A stretch of DNA of 53,351 nt, taken from the NCBI GenBank assembly GCA_016182105.1, contig JACOXZ010000001.1:1-53351 (forward strand). The letters run 5' to 3'. A program made the translations under genes and the position numbers. This DNA is from Candidatus Liptonbacteria bacterium (lineage in GTDB: Bacteria; Patescibacteriota; Minisyncoccia; UBA6257; 2-01-FULL-56-20). Below are positions 8,997 through 17,798 of this stretch, piece after piece. The notes below the pieces were generated by a model. The model worked only from the letters and a program-made list of their open reading frames with translations. It did no database searches and was not told where the DNA came from. Numbering within the stretch: the stretch's first letter is position 1; each line of letters begins with the position of its first letter.

Positions 8997-9070
8997 CGCC
9001 CTCGGGCAGACTCGAACTGCCAATCTTCGGCTTCGGAGGCCGACGTTCTATCCAGTTGAACTACGAGGGC
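8997..9070 (-). tRNA. tRNA-Arg (anticodon CCG)
   Basis: Cloverleaf: GCCCTCG acceptor, D arm GTTC AACTGGATA GAAC, anticodon arm TCGGC CTCCGAA GCCGA, T arm GGCAG TTCGAGT CTGCC, CGAGGGC; CCA not encoded. Confidence 0.93.
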
Positions 9071-9076
9071 TAAACC

Positions 9077-10234
9077 CTACTTTAATATAAACTGATAGAT
9101 CTCGTAAACAGCGGCCAGAACAAAAACAGTGGCCAAAAAATTCAAAAAAATCTTCCCGCCTCTAGGCAAGCTCAAAACTCTTTGTCCTAAGGAAACAATT
9201 AGCCAATACTGAAGCCCTAAGAAAACGCCGCCCACCAAACTCACGACGGCCAAAAAATTATTCAGCCCTAAAAGCAAAAGAGTAATCGGCAAAAACAAAA
9301 CCAGGCTGAAGCTCAAATTCTTTGACCAGCCTCTTTCTTCAAGCGAACTTTTTATCTCAAGGCCGATCGGCACATAGGAGGTCCAGATTGCGAAAAGACC
9401 GAGAGAGCCCAGGATCCCAAGTTTCCATGAAGGCCAACCCTGGAGACCAGAGATCGCATCCGGTGTGATGGTTTCGGTTGAACCCAAAATCGCAAAAGCG
9501 AAAATAATATAGAGAAGGGCGGCTAAAAAAGTGCCGAATAAAAGCGCTCGAGCCGGAGGCCGCCCCACTAAAGTGGGGCGAGCCTCGCCTTTATCAGGGG
9601 CGGGCCGCGCACCCAAGGACTTGGTTTTTTTCGCGTACTCGTAAATCGGCTCGACTGCGGTCCAGGCCGCCAGGGCAAAAATAATAGGCGAGAAAGGAAG
9701 AAGGATATTTTTGAAATTAAAAGCTGGCACCCTCTCTAAAATCCCGTAAGTAGGTGCGGTAAAGAAAATAAAAAGAATAATTCCTCCCATAAAAACTGCG
9801 CCCAGGAGCTCCAGGGATATGAGCCGTCTCAAACTCAAAATTATGGGGAGCGAACTTATAAGCCAAAATAAAATAAATTCTCTTATACCGGCGCTAGGCA
9901 TTATCAGAGCTATAAACTCACGGGCTAAAATAAGGTAAACAACTAAGGTTAAAATCAGTCCACCGATAATAATTAAAAAAGCCGAGTAATATCCGGCTTG
10001 GCCAAAGTATTTTTTTATCAAACCAAGGAGCTTCACCCTGTCCCCGGCCTTTGCAAGAACCTGCCAGTATAAAAGATGGACTGAAAAGATTAGGCTCGAG
10101 ATTAAACCGATGTATAAAATACTGAGGAGCCAACCTGATTTGCTGAATATATAAGGAATAGCGAAAACTCCGGCACCAATGGTTGTGGCGGTAAGGAGCC
10201 CGACCTCCCAAACAAAGTTTTTAAAACGACTCAT
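9077..10234 (-). CDS. Aromatic amino acid permease-like transporter (AroP/TyrP-type)
   Basis: 385 aa polytopic; LLTATTIGAGVFAIPYIFSKSGW motif. Confidence 0.78.
   Translation of the reverse strand: MSRFKNFVWEVGLLTATTIGAGVFAIPYIFSKSGWLLSILYIGLISSLIFSVHLLYWQVLAKAGDRVKLLGLIKKYFGQAGYYSAFLIIIGGLILTLVVYLILAREFIALIMPSAGIREFILFWLISSLPIILSLRRLISLELLGAVFMGGIILFIFFTAPTYGILERVPAFNFKNILLPFSPIIFALAAWTAVEPIYEYAKKTKSLGARPAPDKGEARPTLVGRPPARALLFGTFLAALLYIIFAFAILGSTETITPDAISGLQGWPSWKLGILGSLGLFAIWTSYVPIGLEIKSSLEERGWSKNLSFSLVLFLPITLLLLGLNNFLAVVSLVGGVFLGLQYWLIVSLGQRVLSLPRGGKIFLNFLATVFVLAAVYEIYQFILK
9561..9580. repeat. Palindromic hairpin within permease CDS
   Basis: CGCCCCACT AA AGTGGGGCG; encodes part of the GARPAPDKGEARPTLVGRPPARA segment. 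Confidence 0.7.
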
Positions 10235-10497
10235 TCGACCTCGTAGACCTCGTCCCCTTCCCGGACTTTTCCGCTCACCTTGATGCCGACTTCCTGGCCT
10301 TTTTTAGCTAACTCAATCGGCTTGTGCTCAAACTGCATTGAAGAAATCATCTCATCAAAATCAGTGGTCGCGCCTTTGAACTTCACTTTCGCGCCAACAT
10401 TGATCGTCTTATTAAATTTGACGATGGCTACGCTCAAATGACCGTAAAAGTGGGTGACCTCGCCAATTGGTTTTGGCTCTGAAGTTTTTTTGGGCAT
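10231..10497 (-). CDS. Translation elongation factor-like (EF-Tu domain 2-like) small protein
   Basis: 88 aa; IGEVTHFYGHLSVAIVKFNKTINVGAKVKFKGATTDF...VGIKVSGKVREGDEVYEV. Confidence 0.6.
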   Translation of the reverse strand: MPKKTSEPKPIGEVTHFYGHLSVAIVKFNKTINVGAKVKFKGATTDFDEMISSMQFEHKPIELAKKGQEVGIKVSGKVREGDEVYEVE

Positions 10498-10518
10498 AAA
10501 AATTTATTTAAATTTTAT

Positions 10519-11118
10519 TTACGACCTTTTACTTTCCTTTTCTTCACTTTGAATAAGTCCGATAACTTTATCAAGCAGATCTGTAGGGTCGCTCGAAAAA
10601 ATGATGTTCTTAGAACCGCGCCGCGCCTTCTCGATAATTTCAGGAATCATATCGGCCATGCCGCCGGTCCCGGTCAAAATCCCTTGCGGCTTTTTGTCTT
10701 CAAAGGCGATAGTAAATTCATTCAAAGTCCCCATCCGCCCGCAAAGGATGACGACCGCGTCAGCGGCCCTCGTTAAAAGGAGGTTCCGGCCAGCATAATC
10801 AAAACCGGTATAGACGATCAAGTCGTGGTAATCAAGCGGCAAGCGATAGACGGTCGAATGCTCTAATTTTGAGGTAGCCGGCGAAAAACCAATCACAATG
10901 CCTCCGGCTTCTTTCGCACCCTTGGCTGCCCAGTAAGGCAGGCCGGTTGTGGCCCCGGTTACCAAAATCATGTTGTGCTCGGCAATGAGGCGACCAAGCT
11001 CTTCGGCTTTTTCGAGAGTGCCCGGAACACAGTGCCCGGTTTCAGCCGCGCCAGAAACGCAGATTTTATATTTCAAATGGTAAAGTTCTTTCTCGTGACC
11101 GTGATTCTTTTTCGGCAC
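10519..11118 (-). CDS. SLOG/LOG-like Rossmann nucleotide-binding protein
   Basis: 199 aa; ICVSGAAETG...GRLIAEHNMILVTGATTGLPYWAAKGAKEAGGIVIGFSPA, GRMGTLNEF. Confidence 0.75.
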   Translation of the reverse strand: MPKKNHGHEKELYHLKYKICVSGAAETGHCVPGTLEKAEELGRLIAEHNMILVTGATTGLPYWAAKGAKEAGGIVIGFSPATSKLEHSTVYRLPLDYHDLIVYTGFDYAGRNLLLTRAADAVVILCGRMGTLNEFTIAFEDKKPQGILTGTGGMADMIPEIIEKARRGSKNIIFSSDPTDLLDKVIGLIQSEEKESKRS

Positions 11119-11139
11119 GAGTTAATTATAGCACACCCT

Positions 11140-12498
11140 TTAGAGCTCAAATTTATCGCCAAGCTTCGGAATCACGGTGTCCAAAGCTAATTCGTCCTGG
11201 ATTTTTTGCGCCAAAGCCTCGCTCGCTCCTTCTTCGCCCTGGACAACAAAAACTTTTTTGAGCGAATTTCTCATCGAGGAAAGCCAGTCAAGGAGCCGCG
11301 GCTGGTCAGCGTGAGCCGAATAGCCGCTGATCGAAATCCGGCGGCACCTTACAAGAACTTCTTCGCCTAAAATTTTAACCGAAGGGGCGCCTTCTAAAAT
11401 CTGTCGGCCTAAAGATTCTTTGGCTTGATAACCTACAAACAAAATCGCGCTCTTTGGATCTCCTATATACCTCTTCTCATGATGCAGGATTCTTCCGCCA
11501 TGCGACATTCCCGAACCAGCAATAATAACTTTAGGAGAAGGAACCGCGTTGATGCTCTTTGATTCATCGGTTGTGAGGGTGAAGTGAAGTCCTGAAAAGT
11601 TCAAGATGTCATCGCCTGATCGGACCAAGCGGTAGGTTTCCGCGTTAAAATAATTTTCATATTTTTTATAAACGACGGTGAGTTTGATGGCCAAAGGGCT
11701 ATCAATAAATACAGGCACCTTAGGAACCCGGCCCTGCTCGAAGAGCTCGTGGAGGTGGTACAAAAGTTCCTGAGTCCGCTCCATTGCAAAAGTCGGGATC
11801 ATGAGAACGCCTCCGGACTTCACCGTATCTTCAATCGCGTCTTCAAGTTGTTCTCGCCTTTTATCAATGCCTTCGTGAATTCGGTCGCCGTAAGTCGACT
11901 CGATCAAACAATAATCAGCTGAAGAGACTTTCTCGGTTCTTTGGATTATTGGGGCTGGGAAATTCCCTAAATCGCCAGAAAAAACAAGGGTTTTGCCTTC
12001 GGTTTTTATCTTTATAATCGCTGACCCTAAAATGTGTCCGGCATCTAAAAGCTCAACCTCAAAATCCTCAAAATTAAGTTTGCGGTGGTAGCTAAGCCCT
12101 GACCAGAGACTCATCGCGCCTTCAACATCGCGGCTCGTGCAAATTGGCGGCTTCCCCTCACGTTCAGCTTCCCTAGCCAAGATGTGTTCGGAGTCTAAAA
12201 GCAAAAGCTCGGCGAAATCGCGAGTGGCTGGTGTTGAGAAAATTTTACCGCGGAAGCCGTCTCTGAAAAGCTTGGGCAGGCGGCCGATATGATCAATGTG
12301 AGCATGGGTTATAAAAACCGCTTTTATTGTTTTAGGATCATAAGGGAAATCTTCAAAGTTATGACGCCCAGCATAATGACTGCCTTGATAAAGACCGCAG
12401 TCAATTAAAATTTTTTTCACCTCGTTTCCTTTTTTTGTTTCTAAAAGATAATTAGCTCCGGTCACGCTTTGCGCGCCGCCGTAAAAAGTCAAATTCAT
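11140..12498 (-). CDS. MBL-fold beta-CASP RNA metallo-hydrolase
   Basis: 452 aa; FITHAHIDHIGRLPKL, DAGHILGSA, SGDLGN, SGYSAHADQ motifs. Confidence 0.9.
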   Translation of the reverse strand: MNLTFYGGAQSVTGANYLLETKKGNEVKKILIDCGLYQGSHYAGRHNFEDFPYDPKTIKAVFITHAHIDHIGRLPKLFRDGFRGKIFSTPATRDFAELLLLDSEHILAREAEREGKPPICTSRDVEGAMSLWSGLSYHRKLNFEDFEVELLDAGHILGSAIIKIKTEGKTLVFSGDLGNFPAPIIQRTEKVSSADYCLIESTYGDRIHEGIDKRREQLEDAIEDTVKSGGVLMIPTFAMERTQELLYHLHELFEQGRVPKVPVFIDSPLAIKLTVVYKKYENYFNAETYRLVRSGDDILNFSGLHFTLTTDESKSINAVPSPKVIIAGSGMSHGGRILHHEKRYIGDPKSAILFVGYQAKESLGRQILEGAPSVKILGEEVLVRCRRISISGYSAHADQPRLLDWLSSMRNSLKKVFVVQGEEGASEALAQKIQDELALDTVIPKLGDKFEL

Positions 12499-13082
12499 TC
12501 TGGTTTTTTACCGGTCAAGATTTTCAAGGCGAGCCGGAGACGATCCTCAAGTTTTTGATGATTGCTCCCAACTTTCTCTAATGCAATACGGACCTCATCA
12601 CGACGATAGCCTAAGCTACAAAGAGTTTCTATAAGATCAACGTCTGATTCTATCCTTTTAACTGTCTCTCCTGACTCATCTAAATGAACCTTGCTTTTAA
12701 GCTCAAGGATGATCCTCTCTCCGGTTTTCCGGCCAATGCCAGCAGCTCTAGTTAAAAGATCTGGCCGCTCTTCTTTTATTGCTGCGAGTAGATTTTTTAG
12801 TTCAGCCACATCCATAATGGAAATAGCTGATTTTGGTCCTACACCTGAGACAGAAATTAAGAGCTCAAAAAATTCGAGCTCTTGGGTATTTAAAAAACCG
12901 TAAAGCTCCAGGCCCTCTTCGCGGAGATAAAGATAGGAAAAGATTTTTAAACCGCTGCCTATGGGGGGCAGATTAGCGAGCGTCCGGCGATGAGTAAAAA
13001 CTTTTAATCCAAAACCACTGATTTCAAGAACTAAAAAATTATCACCAGTTTCTACAAGCTTACCAGTCAAACTGTAAAGCAT
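12495..13082 (-). CDS. ruvA: Holliday junction branch migration protein RuvA
   Basis: MLYSLTGKLVE..., SGVGPKSAISIM, AAGIGRKTGERIILELKSK; ORF track start (13127) is probably too early. Confidence 0.92.
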   Translation of the reverse strand: MLYSLTGKLVETGDNFLVLEISGFGLKVFTHRRTLANLPPIGSGLKIFSYLYLREEGLELYGFLNTQELEFFELLISVSGVGPKSAISIMDVAELKNLLAAIKEERPDLLTRAAGIGRKTGERIILELKSKVHLDESGETVKRIESDVDLIETLCSLGYRRDEVRIALEKVGSNHQKLEDRLRLALKILTGKKPE

Positions 13083-13192
13083 AGCCATATTATAAAGGTC
13101 AACCCCATTAGAAATAAGCCCTGCCATGGCGGGGCTATCGCCCCCTTCTATGAGGGTGGATTTCTAAACGGGTCAAGAAGAAAGTGACGGAA

Positions 13193-13221
13193 TTGACGGG
13201 AATAGTTTTTTATGATATAAT
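13193..13221 (+). promoter_or_regulatory. Consensus sigma70-like promoter for yraN-yebC-ruvC
   Basis: TTGACG (13193-13198), 17-bp spacer, TATAAT (13216-13221). Confidence 0.75.
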
Positions 13222-13230
13222 ATATACAAA

Positions 13231-13316
13231 GAGGCAATTCGGCAAAAGATCCGGCAATCGGCAATTTTAATTCGGCAATTGCCGGATTCGTTTTTGCCGG
13301 ATTAGTTTTTGCCGTA
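13231..13316. repeat. CGGCAA/TTGCCG short-repeat array
   Basis: Several cggcaa words followed by ttgccg words, with central palindrome CGGCAATTGCCG (13273-13284). Confidence 0.7.
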
Positions 13317-13384
13317 TATAGTAAAATCAAGCTTATCCGATAATGCGATAAAACCTACGTTTTAGCCAAAAAAGCTTGTAAAAA

Positions 13385-13402
13385 ATGTTTAGCGCTAAAC
13401 AT
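13385..13402. repeat. Palindrome ATGTTTAGCGCTAAACAT copy 1
   Basis: Perfect 18-bp palindrome. Confidence 0.9.
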
Positions 13403-13465
13403 TTTATTTTTTATTTTTATAAAAAACTAGGTTTTACGGGCAAATTTTGGTTTTTGTTGTTTTCA

Positions 13466-13483
13466 ATGTTTAGCGCTAAACAT
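13466..13483. repeat. Palindrome ATGTTTAGCGCTAAACAT copy 2
   Basis: Perfect 18-bp palindrome. Confidence 0.9.
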
Positions 13484-13498
13484 TGCGCACGGAAAAAT

Positions 13499-13514
13499 TG
13501 TTTAGCGCTAAACA
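13499..13514. repeat. Palindrome TGTTTAGCGCTAAACA copy 3
   Basis: 16-bp perfect core. Confidence 0.9.
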
Positions 13515-13533
13515 TCGTGTTAATCTGTAAAAA

Positions 13534-13551
13534 ATGTTTAGCGCTAAACAT
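13534..13551. repeat. Palindrome ATGTTTAGCGCTAAACAT copy 4 (supplies yraN start codon)
   Basis: Perfect 18-bp palindrome; its ATG opens the yraN ORF. Confidence 0.9.
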
Positions 13552-14001
13552 TGTGCACAAAGAACAGGGAAAATAGGCGAAGAAAAAGCCTGTGAATTCT
13601 TAAAATCTAAAGGGTATCAAATAATCAAAAGAAACTACCAAAAACCATGGGGTGAAATAGATATTATCGCCTTCACACCAGACAAAACACTTGTATTTTT
13701 TGAGGTAAAAACCATACGGTCCCGCTATGCGGGATCTCGCGAAGCGAGACAATTTTATGATAATTGGGCGGATTCTCTCAAGCCAGAGGATAATTTAAGC
13801 CAAGCCAAGTTAAAAAAGATCCGTCGTTCAGCGCAAATGTTTAGCGCTAAACATTCCGATTTAATTTGTGAAGAAAAAGGTTGGCGTATAGATCTTCTTG
13901 CGTTGACCTTTCGACAGAACTTAGGATCAATCCTAAACGAGTCGAATGGATTGACAACAAATAAAGAAGATTGTATAATAAATCATTACCAAAATATATA
14001 A
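13534..14001 (+). CDS. YraN/UPF0102 family endonuclease-like protein
   Basis: 155 aa; GEEKACEFLKSKGYQIIKRNYQKPWGEIDIIAF...LVFFEVKTI...WRIDLLALT. Confidence 0.85.
   Translation: MFSAKHCAQRTGKIGEEKACEFLKSKGYQIIKRNYQKPWGEIDIIAFTPDKTLVFFEVKTIRSRYAGSREARQFYDNWADSLKPEDNLSQAKLKKIRRSAQMFSAKHSDLICEEKGWRIDLLALTFRQNLGSILNESNGLTTNKEDCIINHYQNI
13720..13749. repeat. Tandem hairpins in yraN CDS
   Basis: TCCCGC TAT GCGGGA followed by TCTCGC GAA GCGAGA; encodes the SRYAGSREAR insertion. Confidence 0.8.
13837..13854. repeat. Palindrome ATGTTTAGCGCTAAACAT copy 5, inside yraN
   Basis: Perfect 18-bp palindrome encoding MFSAKH in frame. Confidence 0.9.
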
Positions 14002-14022
14002 ATATATAATTACTAGGCTAGC

Positions 14023-14553
14023 ATGTCTGGTCACAGCAAGTGGACCCAGATCAAACATCAAAAAGGCGTTGCTGACCAAAAACGCGGGGAGTTGTTTTCT
14101 AAACTTTTAAACGCCGTCTCCGTTGCAGCTAAGGAAAATCCTAACCCTCAATTTAATCCTCGGCTCCGAGCAGCCATACTTAAGGCCAAAGAAAATAATG
14201 TGCCTCTAGAAAATATTGACCGGGCAATTAAGCGAGCTTTGGAAAGCCATAAAAATTTAGAAGAGTTTATTTTTGAGGCTTACGGGCCAGGCGGCGCGGC
14301 AATTTTGATCAAAGCTGTAAGTGACAATAAAAACAGAATTATTGCCGAAGTTAAAAAAATTTTAGGCGAATCTAACGGCAAGTGGGCAGAAGCGGGCAGT
14401 GTTATCTGGGCCTTTGAAAGAACTGCCGAGGGCTGGAAGGTAAAATTCAACCAGCCTTTAAATGAAGAGGGCAAGACCAAGCTTAAAGCGCTTCTTGAGG
14501 CTTTGCGTAATCAGGAAGACATCCAGGAAGTTTATGTGAATGCCGAACTTTAA
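14023..14553 (+). CDS. YebC/PmpR (TACO1) family protein, short form
   Basis: 176 aa; MSGHSKWTQIKHQKGVADQKRGELFSKLL, PLENIDRAIKRA, YGPGGAAILIKAVSDN. Confidence 0.92.
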   Translation: MSGHSKWTQIKHQKGVADQKRGELFSKLLNAVSVAAKENPNPQFNPRLRAAILKAKENNVPLENIDRAIKRALESHKNLEEFIFEAYGPGGAAILIKAVSDNKNRIIAEVKKILGESNGKWAEAGSVIWAFERTAEGWKVKFNQPLNEEGKTKLKALLEALRNQEDIQEVYVNAEL

Positions 14554-14561
14554 CTTTAACA

Positions 14562-15038
14562 ATGACTATTTTGGGTATTGACCCTGGCTCGCGGCGGATC
14601 GGCTACGGTCTAATTCAAAAAAACTTAAATCAGCTAAAATTCTTAAGTGCCGGCATTTTGAAGATAAAAAGCCGAAATAGCTTTGAGGTCTTCGGGGAAA
14701 TTAAAGATCAAATGGACTTCTTAATTAAAAAATTTCAGCCAAAAATTATTGCGGTTGAAAAACTTTATTTGGTCCGTAACCAAAAGACTGCGATCGAAAC
14801 CGCGGAGGCCAGGGGCATAATCATTCTCTCCGCCACCGAACATCGCATAACCGTAAAGGAGTACTCCCCAAACGAGATTAAGGCCGGTGTTACCGGTTAT
14901 GGATTGGCCGACAAAAAAGCAGTGGCTAAAATGGTGCGCGCGACCCTAGCCGAACCCCGGCTAAATTTTATTGATGATGCGACTGACGCCTTGGCGGTTG
15001 CCATTCTTGCGAGCCAAAAGGGGGTTGACATGGAGTAA
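14562..15038 (+). CDS. ruvC: Crossover junction endodeoxyribonuclease RuvC
   Basis: 158 aa; MTILGIDPGSRRIGYGLI, AVEKLY, EYSPNEIKAGVTGYGLADKKAVAKMV, DDATDALAVA. Confidence 0.93.
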   Translation: MTILGIDPGSRRIGYGLIQKNLNQLKFLSAGILKIKSRNSFEVFGEIKDQMDFLIKKFQPKIIAVEKLYLVRNQKTAIETAEARGIIILSATEHRITVKEYSPNEIKAGVTGYGLADKKAVAKMVRATLAEPRLNFIDDATDALAVAILASQKGVDME

Positions 15039-15118
15039 GGCTTTCATATACTGGTTGAAAATCGCAAAATCATTTGAGAAACTAATTGTTAAAAGGTCGG
15101 CTATTAAGGTGTGAGATT

Positions 15119-15289
15119 ATGATTACCGGCTTAAAAAATCCAAAACTAGCCTTGTGGCGATACCAAAATATCGACGAAGACGAGGCTCTCGAGAACCAAG
15201 AAGAAGATGGTTTTGAAGATGATGAATCAGAAGAAAACGACGAAGAAGACGGCGGTCTCGGGGAAGGCGACGGCAGTCTTGAAGAATAA
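15119..15289 (+). CDS. Small highly acidic protein
   Basis: 56 aa with Glu/Asp-rich tail; followed by a terminator-like hairpin. Confidence 0.4.
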   Translation: MITGLKNPKLALWRYQNIDEDEALENQEEDGFEDDESEENDEEDGGLGEGDGSLEE

Positions 15290-15313
15290 ATTTTATTAAT
15301 CTCTCATTTTGGA

Positions 15314-15357
15314 AATTCCCCCACCAGGACCTTGCGCCGATTGGGGGAATTTTATAT
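15314..15357 (+). terminator. Terminator-like hairpin
   Basis: AATTCCCCC ... GGGGGAATTTTATATT. Confidence 0.55.
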
Positions 15358-15377
15358 TAAAATATAAGAGTAGGGCA

Positions 15378-17792
15378 ATGAAGCGGAGAAGGCGTTTTAA
15401 AAAAATATCTTTTTTAAAAAAATTGATTTGGTTTACAGCCGGCAGTTTTCTTATTGTTCTTCTTTTTGGTTTTCTTGTAATCTCATCTTTATCGCACGAT
15501 CTTCCCTCGATTAGCCAGATCTCTAATCGCCAGATTGTCGAGTCCACTAAAATTTACGACCGAACCGGCCAAGTACTTCTCTATGAGATCAGTAACGGCG
15601 AGAGGCGGACGGTCGTGGCCATCGAAGACATTCCCCAATATCTTAAAGATGCCACCATCGTTGTGGAGGATGAAAAATTTTATGAAGAGCCGGGTTTCAG
15701 TCCGCGGGGAATTCTCCGCGCCCTCTTTGTTAATCTCACTCACGGCCGGATTCTCCAGGGTGGATCCACTATAACTCAACAACTTGCGAGAAACGCCTTC
15801 CTTACTCCGGAGCAGACCGTGAGACGAAAAATTAAGGAATTTATTCTGGCAATTAAGCTCACCCGTTACTATACCAAGGATCAAATTCTTGCTCTTTACT
15901 TGAACGAGATACCCTATGGACCAACCATTTATGGCGTCGAGGCTGCGAGCCGCGCTTATTTTAATAAACCGGCAAGTGGGCTGTCTTTAGCTCAGAGCGC
16001 GATTCTTGCGGCGCTTCCTCGCGCGCCAAGTTATTATTCGCCGTGGGGAAGCCACAAAAAAGAATTGTTTCAACGTGAACAGTTTATTCTGAATAAAATG
16101 TTTAATTCGGGTAAAATCAGCAAAAGACAGTTAGAGGAAGCCCTAAAAACCAAAATAGCTTTTGAGCCCCAAGCGCAAACCATTAAAGCGCCTCATTTTG
16201 TCATTGCCGTTCAAGATACTTTGGTCCAGAAATACGGCGAGGATTTGGTAAGGAGCGGGGGGCTAAGGGTGCTTACCACACTCGACTGGAATCTTGAGCA
16301 GTTGGCCGAAAAAGTAGTGGCTGAGGGCAGTCTTAAGAATGAAAAGCTTTATCAAGGCAAAAATGCTGCCCTTGTAGCCCAAGACTCTAAAACCGGACAG
16401 ATTCTGGCTTTAGTTGGCTCGCGCGACTATTTTGACGCGGAAAATGAAGGTAATTTCAATGTAGCTACCCAGGGCCTTCGCCAACCCGGTTCAGCGCTAA
16501 AGCCCTTTGTTTATCTTACTGCCTTTAAAAAGGGCTATACGCCGAGCACAGTTGTTTTTGATGTGCCGACCAATTTTGACACAACTAACGATCCCCAAAA
16601 AAAATACGAGCCGCAAAATTTTGACGAAAAATTTCGAGGTCCGGTGAGCTTCAGGCAGGGGCTCGCGCAATCGTTAAACGTGCCCTCGGTCAAAGTCCTT
16701 TACCTCGCAGGCGTTCAAGATACCATCAAAACGCTCCATGATTTTGGTGTTACGACTTTAAACGAATACGGCCGCTACGGACTTTCTTTGGTTTTGGGGG
16801 GCGGCGAAGTAAAACTTGTTGATCTTGTAGGCGCTTATTCGGTTCTCTCTCAAGAGGGGATTTTGCATAAACAAACAATGATTCTCGAGGTCCGCGACAG
16901 CCGCGGCGAAATTCTGGAATCCTACAAAGACCAAAACCGCGAAGTCGTTGATCCGGAATATCCCCGGCTGGTGAATAGCATCCTCTCGGACGCTGAAGCA
17001 AGAAGCGGCCTCTATCAAAACAGTTTATACTTAACGGTTTTTCCGGACCACGATGTGGCCTTAAAGACAGGCACCTCAAACGACTACAGGGACGCCTGGA
17101 CAGTCGGCTACACGCCAACCATTACGGTAGGGGTCTGGGCCGGCAATAATGACAACTCGCCAATGGTGCGTCAGGGATCGAGTATTCTTGCAGCCCTCCC
17201 CATGTGGCATGAATTTATGGTTGAGGCCTTGCGCCTTGAGCCTCTGGATACTTTTAATAAGCCGGCGCCGCTTACGGTCCAGAAACCTATTTTAGCCGGC
17301 GATTACTCTTCATCTGGGGTTCATTCGCTTCTTTACTATATTAATCCAAAGGACCCCTTGGGACCGCCGCCCGTAAGTCCCGAGGACAATCTTCAATTCA
17401 AAAATTGGGAAACTCCAGTTTTAGAGTGGGTGAAAACGAATCTCCCAAATTTCCTAAGCTCTAACCAAGTAACCCCCTTCACAGATAATCAAAAAACCAA
17501 TCTTATTCGCTCCTCTGCGCCAAGAGTAAAAATCGAGGAGCCCTCTCTTGGTAGTTTTATTCAAGGCCAGATTTCCCTCCGGGCCGCGATTCAGGGCGAC
17601 GCATTGATTGCGCAGATTGGGATTTATTTTAATAACAAACTAATCCGCGAGCTTAAAAGTGATTTCGGTAATAGCTATTTCCTAAACCTCACCTTTGTGC
17701 CGCCTGATCCAGAGCTTCAGAATCTACTTATGGTCAAAGCTCTGGATCAAAACAATAAAACCGGCGAGGCGAGCGTTATTGTCTATAAGTAA
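15378..17792 (+). CDS. Penicillin-binding protein 1A-type transglycosylase/transpeptidase
   Basis: EDEKFYEEPGFSPRGILRA, GGSTITQQLARN, transpeptidase SxxK QPGSALKPF and KTGTSNDYRDAW; start at 15378 (MKRRRRF) preferred over 15309. Confidence 0.93.
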   Translation: MKRRRRFKKISFLKKLIWFTAGSFLIVLLFGFLVISSLSHDLPSISQISNRQIVESTKIYDRTGQVLLYEISNGERRTVVAIEDIPQYLKDATIVVEDEKFYEEPGFSPRGILRALFVNLTHGRILQGGSTITQQLARNAFLTPEQTVRRKIKEFILAIKLTRYYTKDQILALYLNEIPYGPTIYGVEAASRAYFNKPASGLSLAQSAILAALPRAPSYYSPWGSHKKELFQREQFILNKMFNSGKISKRQLEEALKTKIAFEPQAQTIKAPHFVIAVQDTLVQKYGEDLVRSGGLRVLTTLDWNLEQLAEKVVAEGSLKNEKLYQGKNAALVAQDSKTGQILALVGSRDYFDAENEGNFNVATQGLRQPGSALKPFVYLTAFKKGYTPSTVVFDVPTNFDTTNDPQKKYEPQNFDEKFRGPVSFRQGLAQSLNVPSVKVLYLAGVQDTIKTLHDFGVTTLNEYGRYGLSLVLGGGEVKLVDLVGAYSVLSQEGILHKQTMILEVRDSRGEILESYKDQNREVVDPEYPRLVNSILSDAEARSGLYQNSLYLTVFPDHDVALKTGTSNDYRDAWTVGYTPTITVGVWAGNNDNSPMVRQGSSILAALPMWHEFMVEALRLEPLDTFNKPAPLTVQKPILAGDYSSSGVHSLLYYINPKDPLGPPPVSPEDNLQFKNWETPVLEWVKTNLPNFLSSNQVTPFTDNQKTNLIRSSAPRVKIEEPSLGSFIQGQISLRAAIQGDALIAQIGIYFNNKLIRELKSDFGNSYFLNLTFVPPDPELQNLLMVKALDQNNKTGEASVIVYK

Positions 17793-17798
17793 CTATTT

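Noticed and set aside
13385-13576. 63-aa ORF MFSAKHFIFYF... upstream of yraN
   Set aside because: Made mainly of the repeated palindrome translated in different frames; overlaps the yraN start; not protein-like
13385-13854. CRISPR array
   Set aside because: Spacing between the palindromes is irregular, one copy is within a gene, and no cas genes are seen
15309-15377. Upstream start of the PBP1A ORF
   Set aside because: It lies within a terminator-like hairpin; MKRRRRFKK at 15378 fits a cytoplasmic N-terminus before the TM helix
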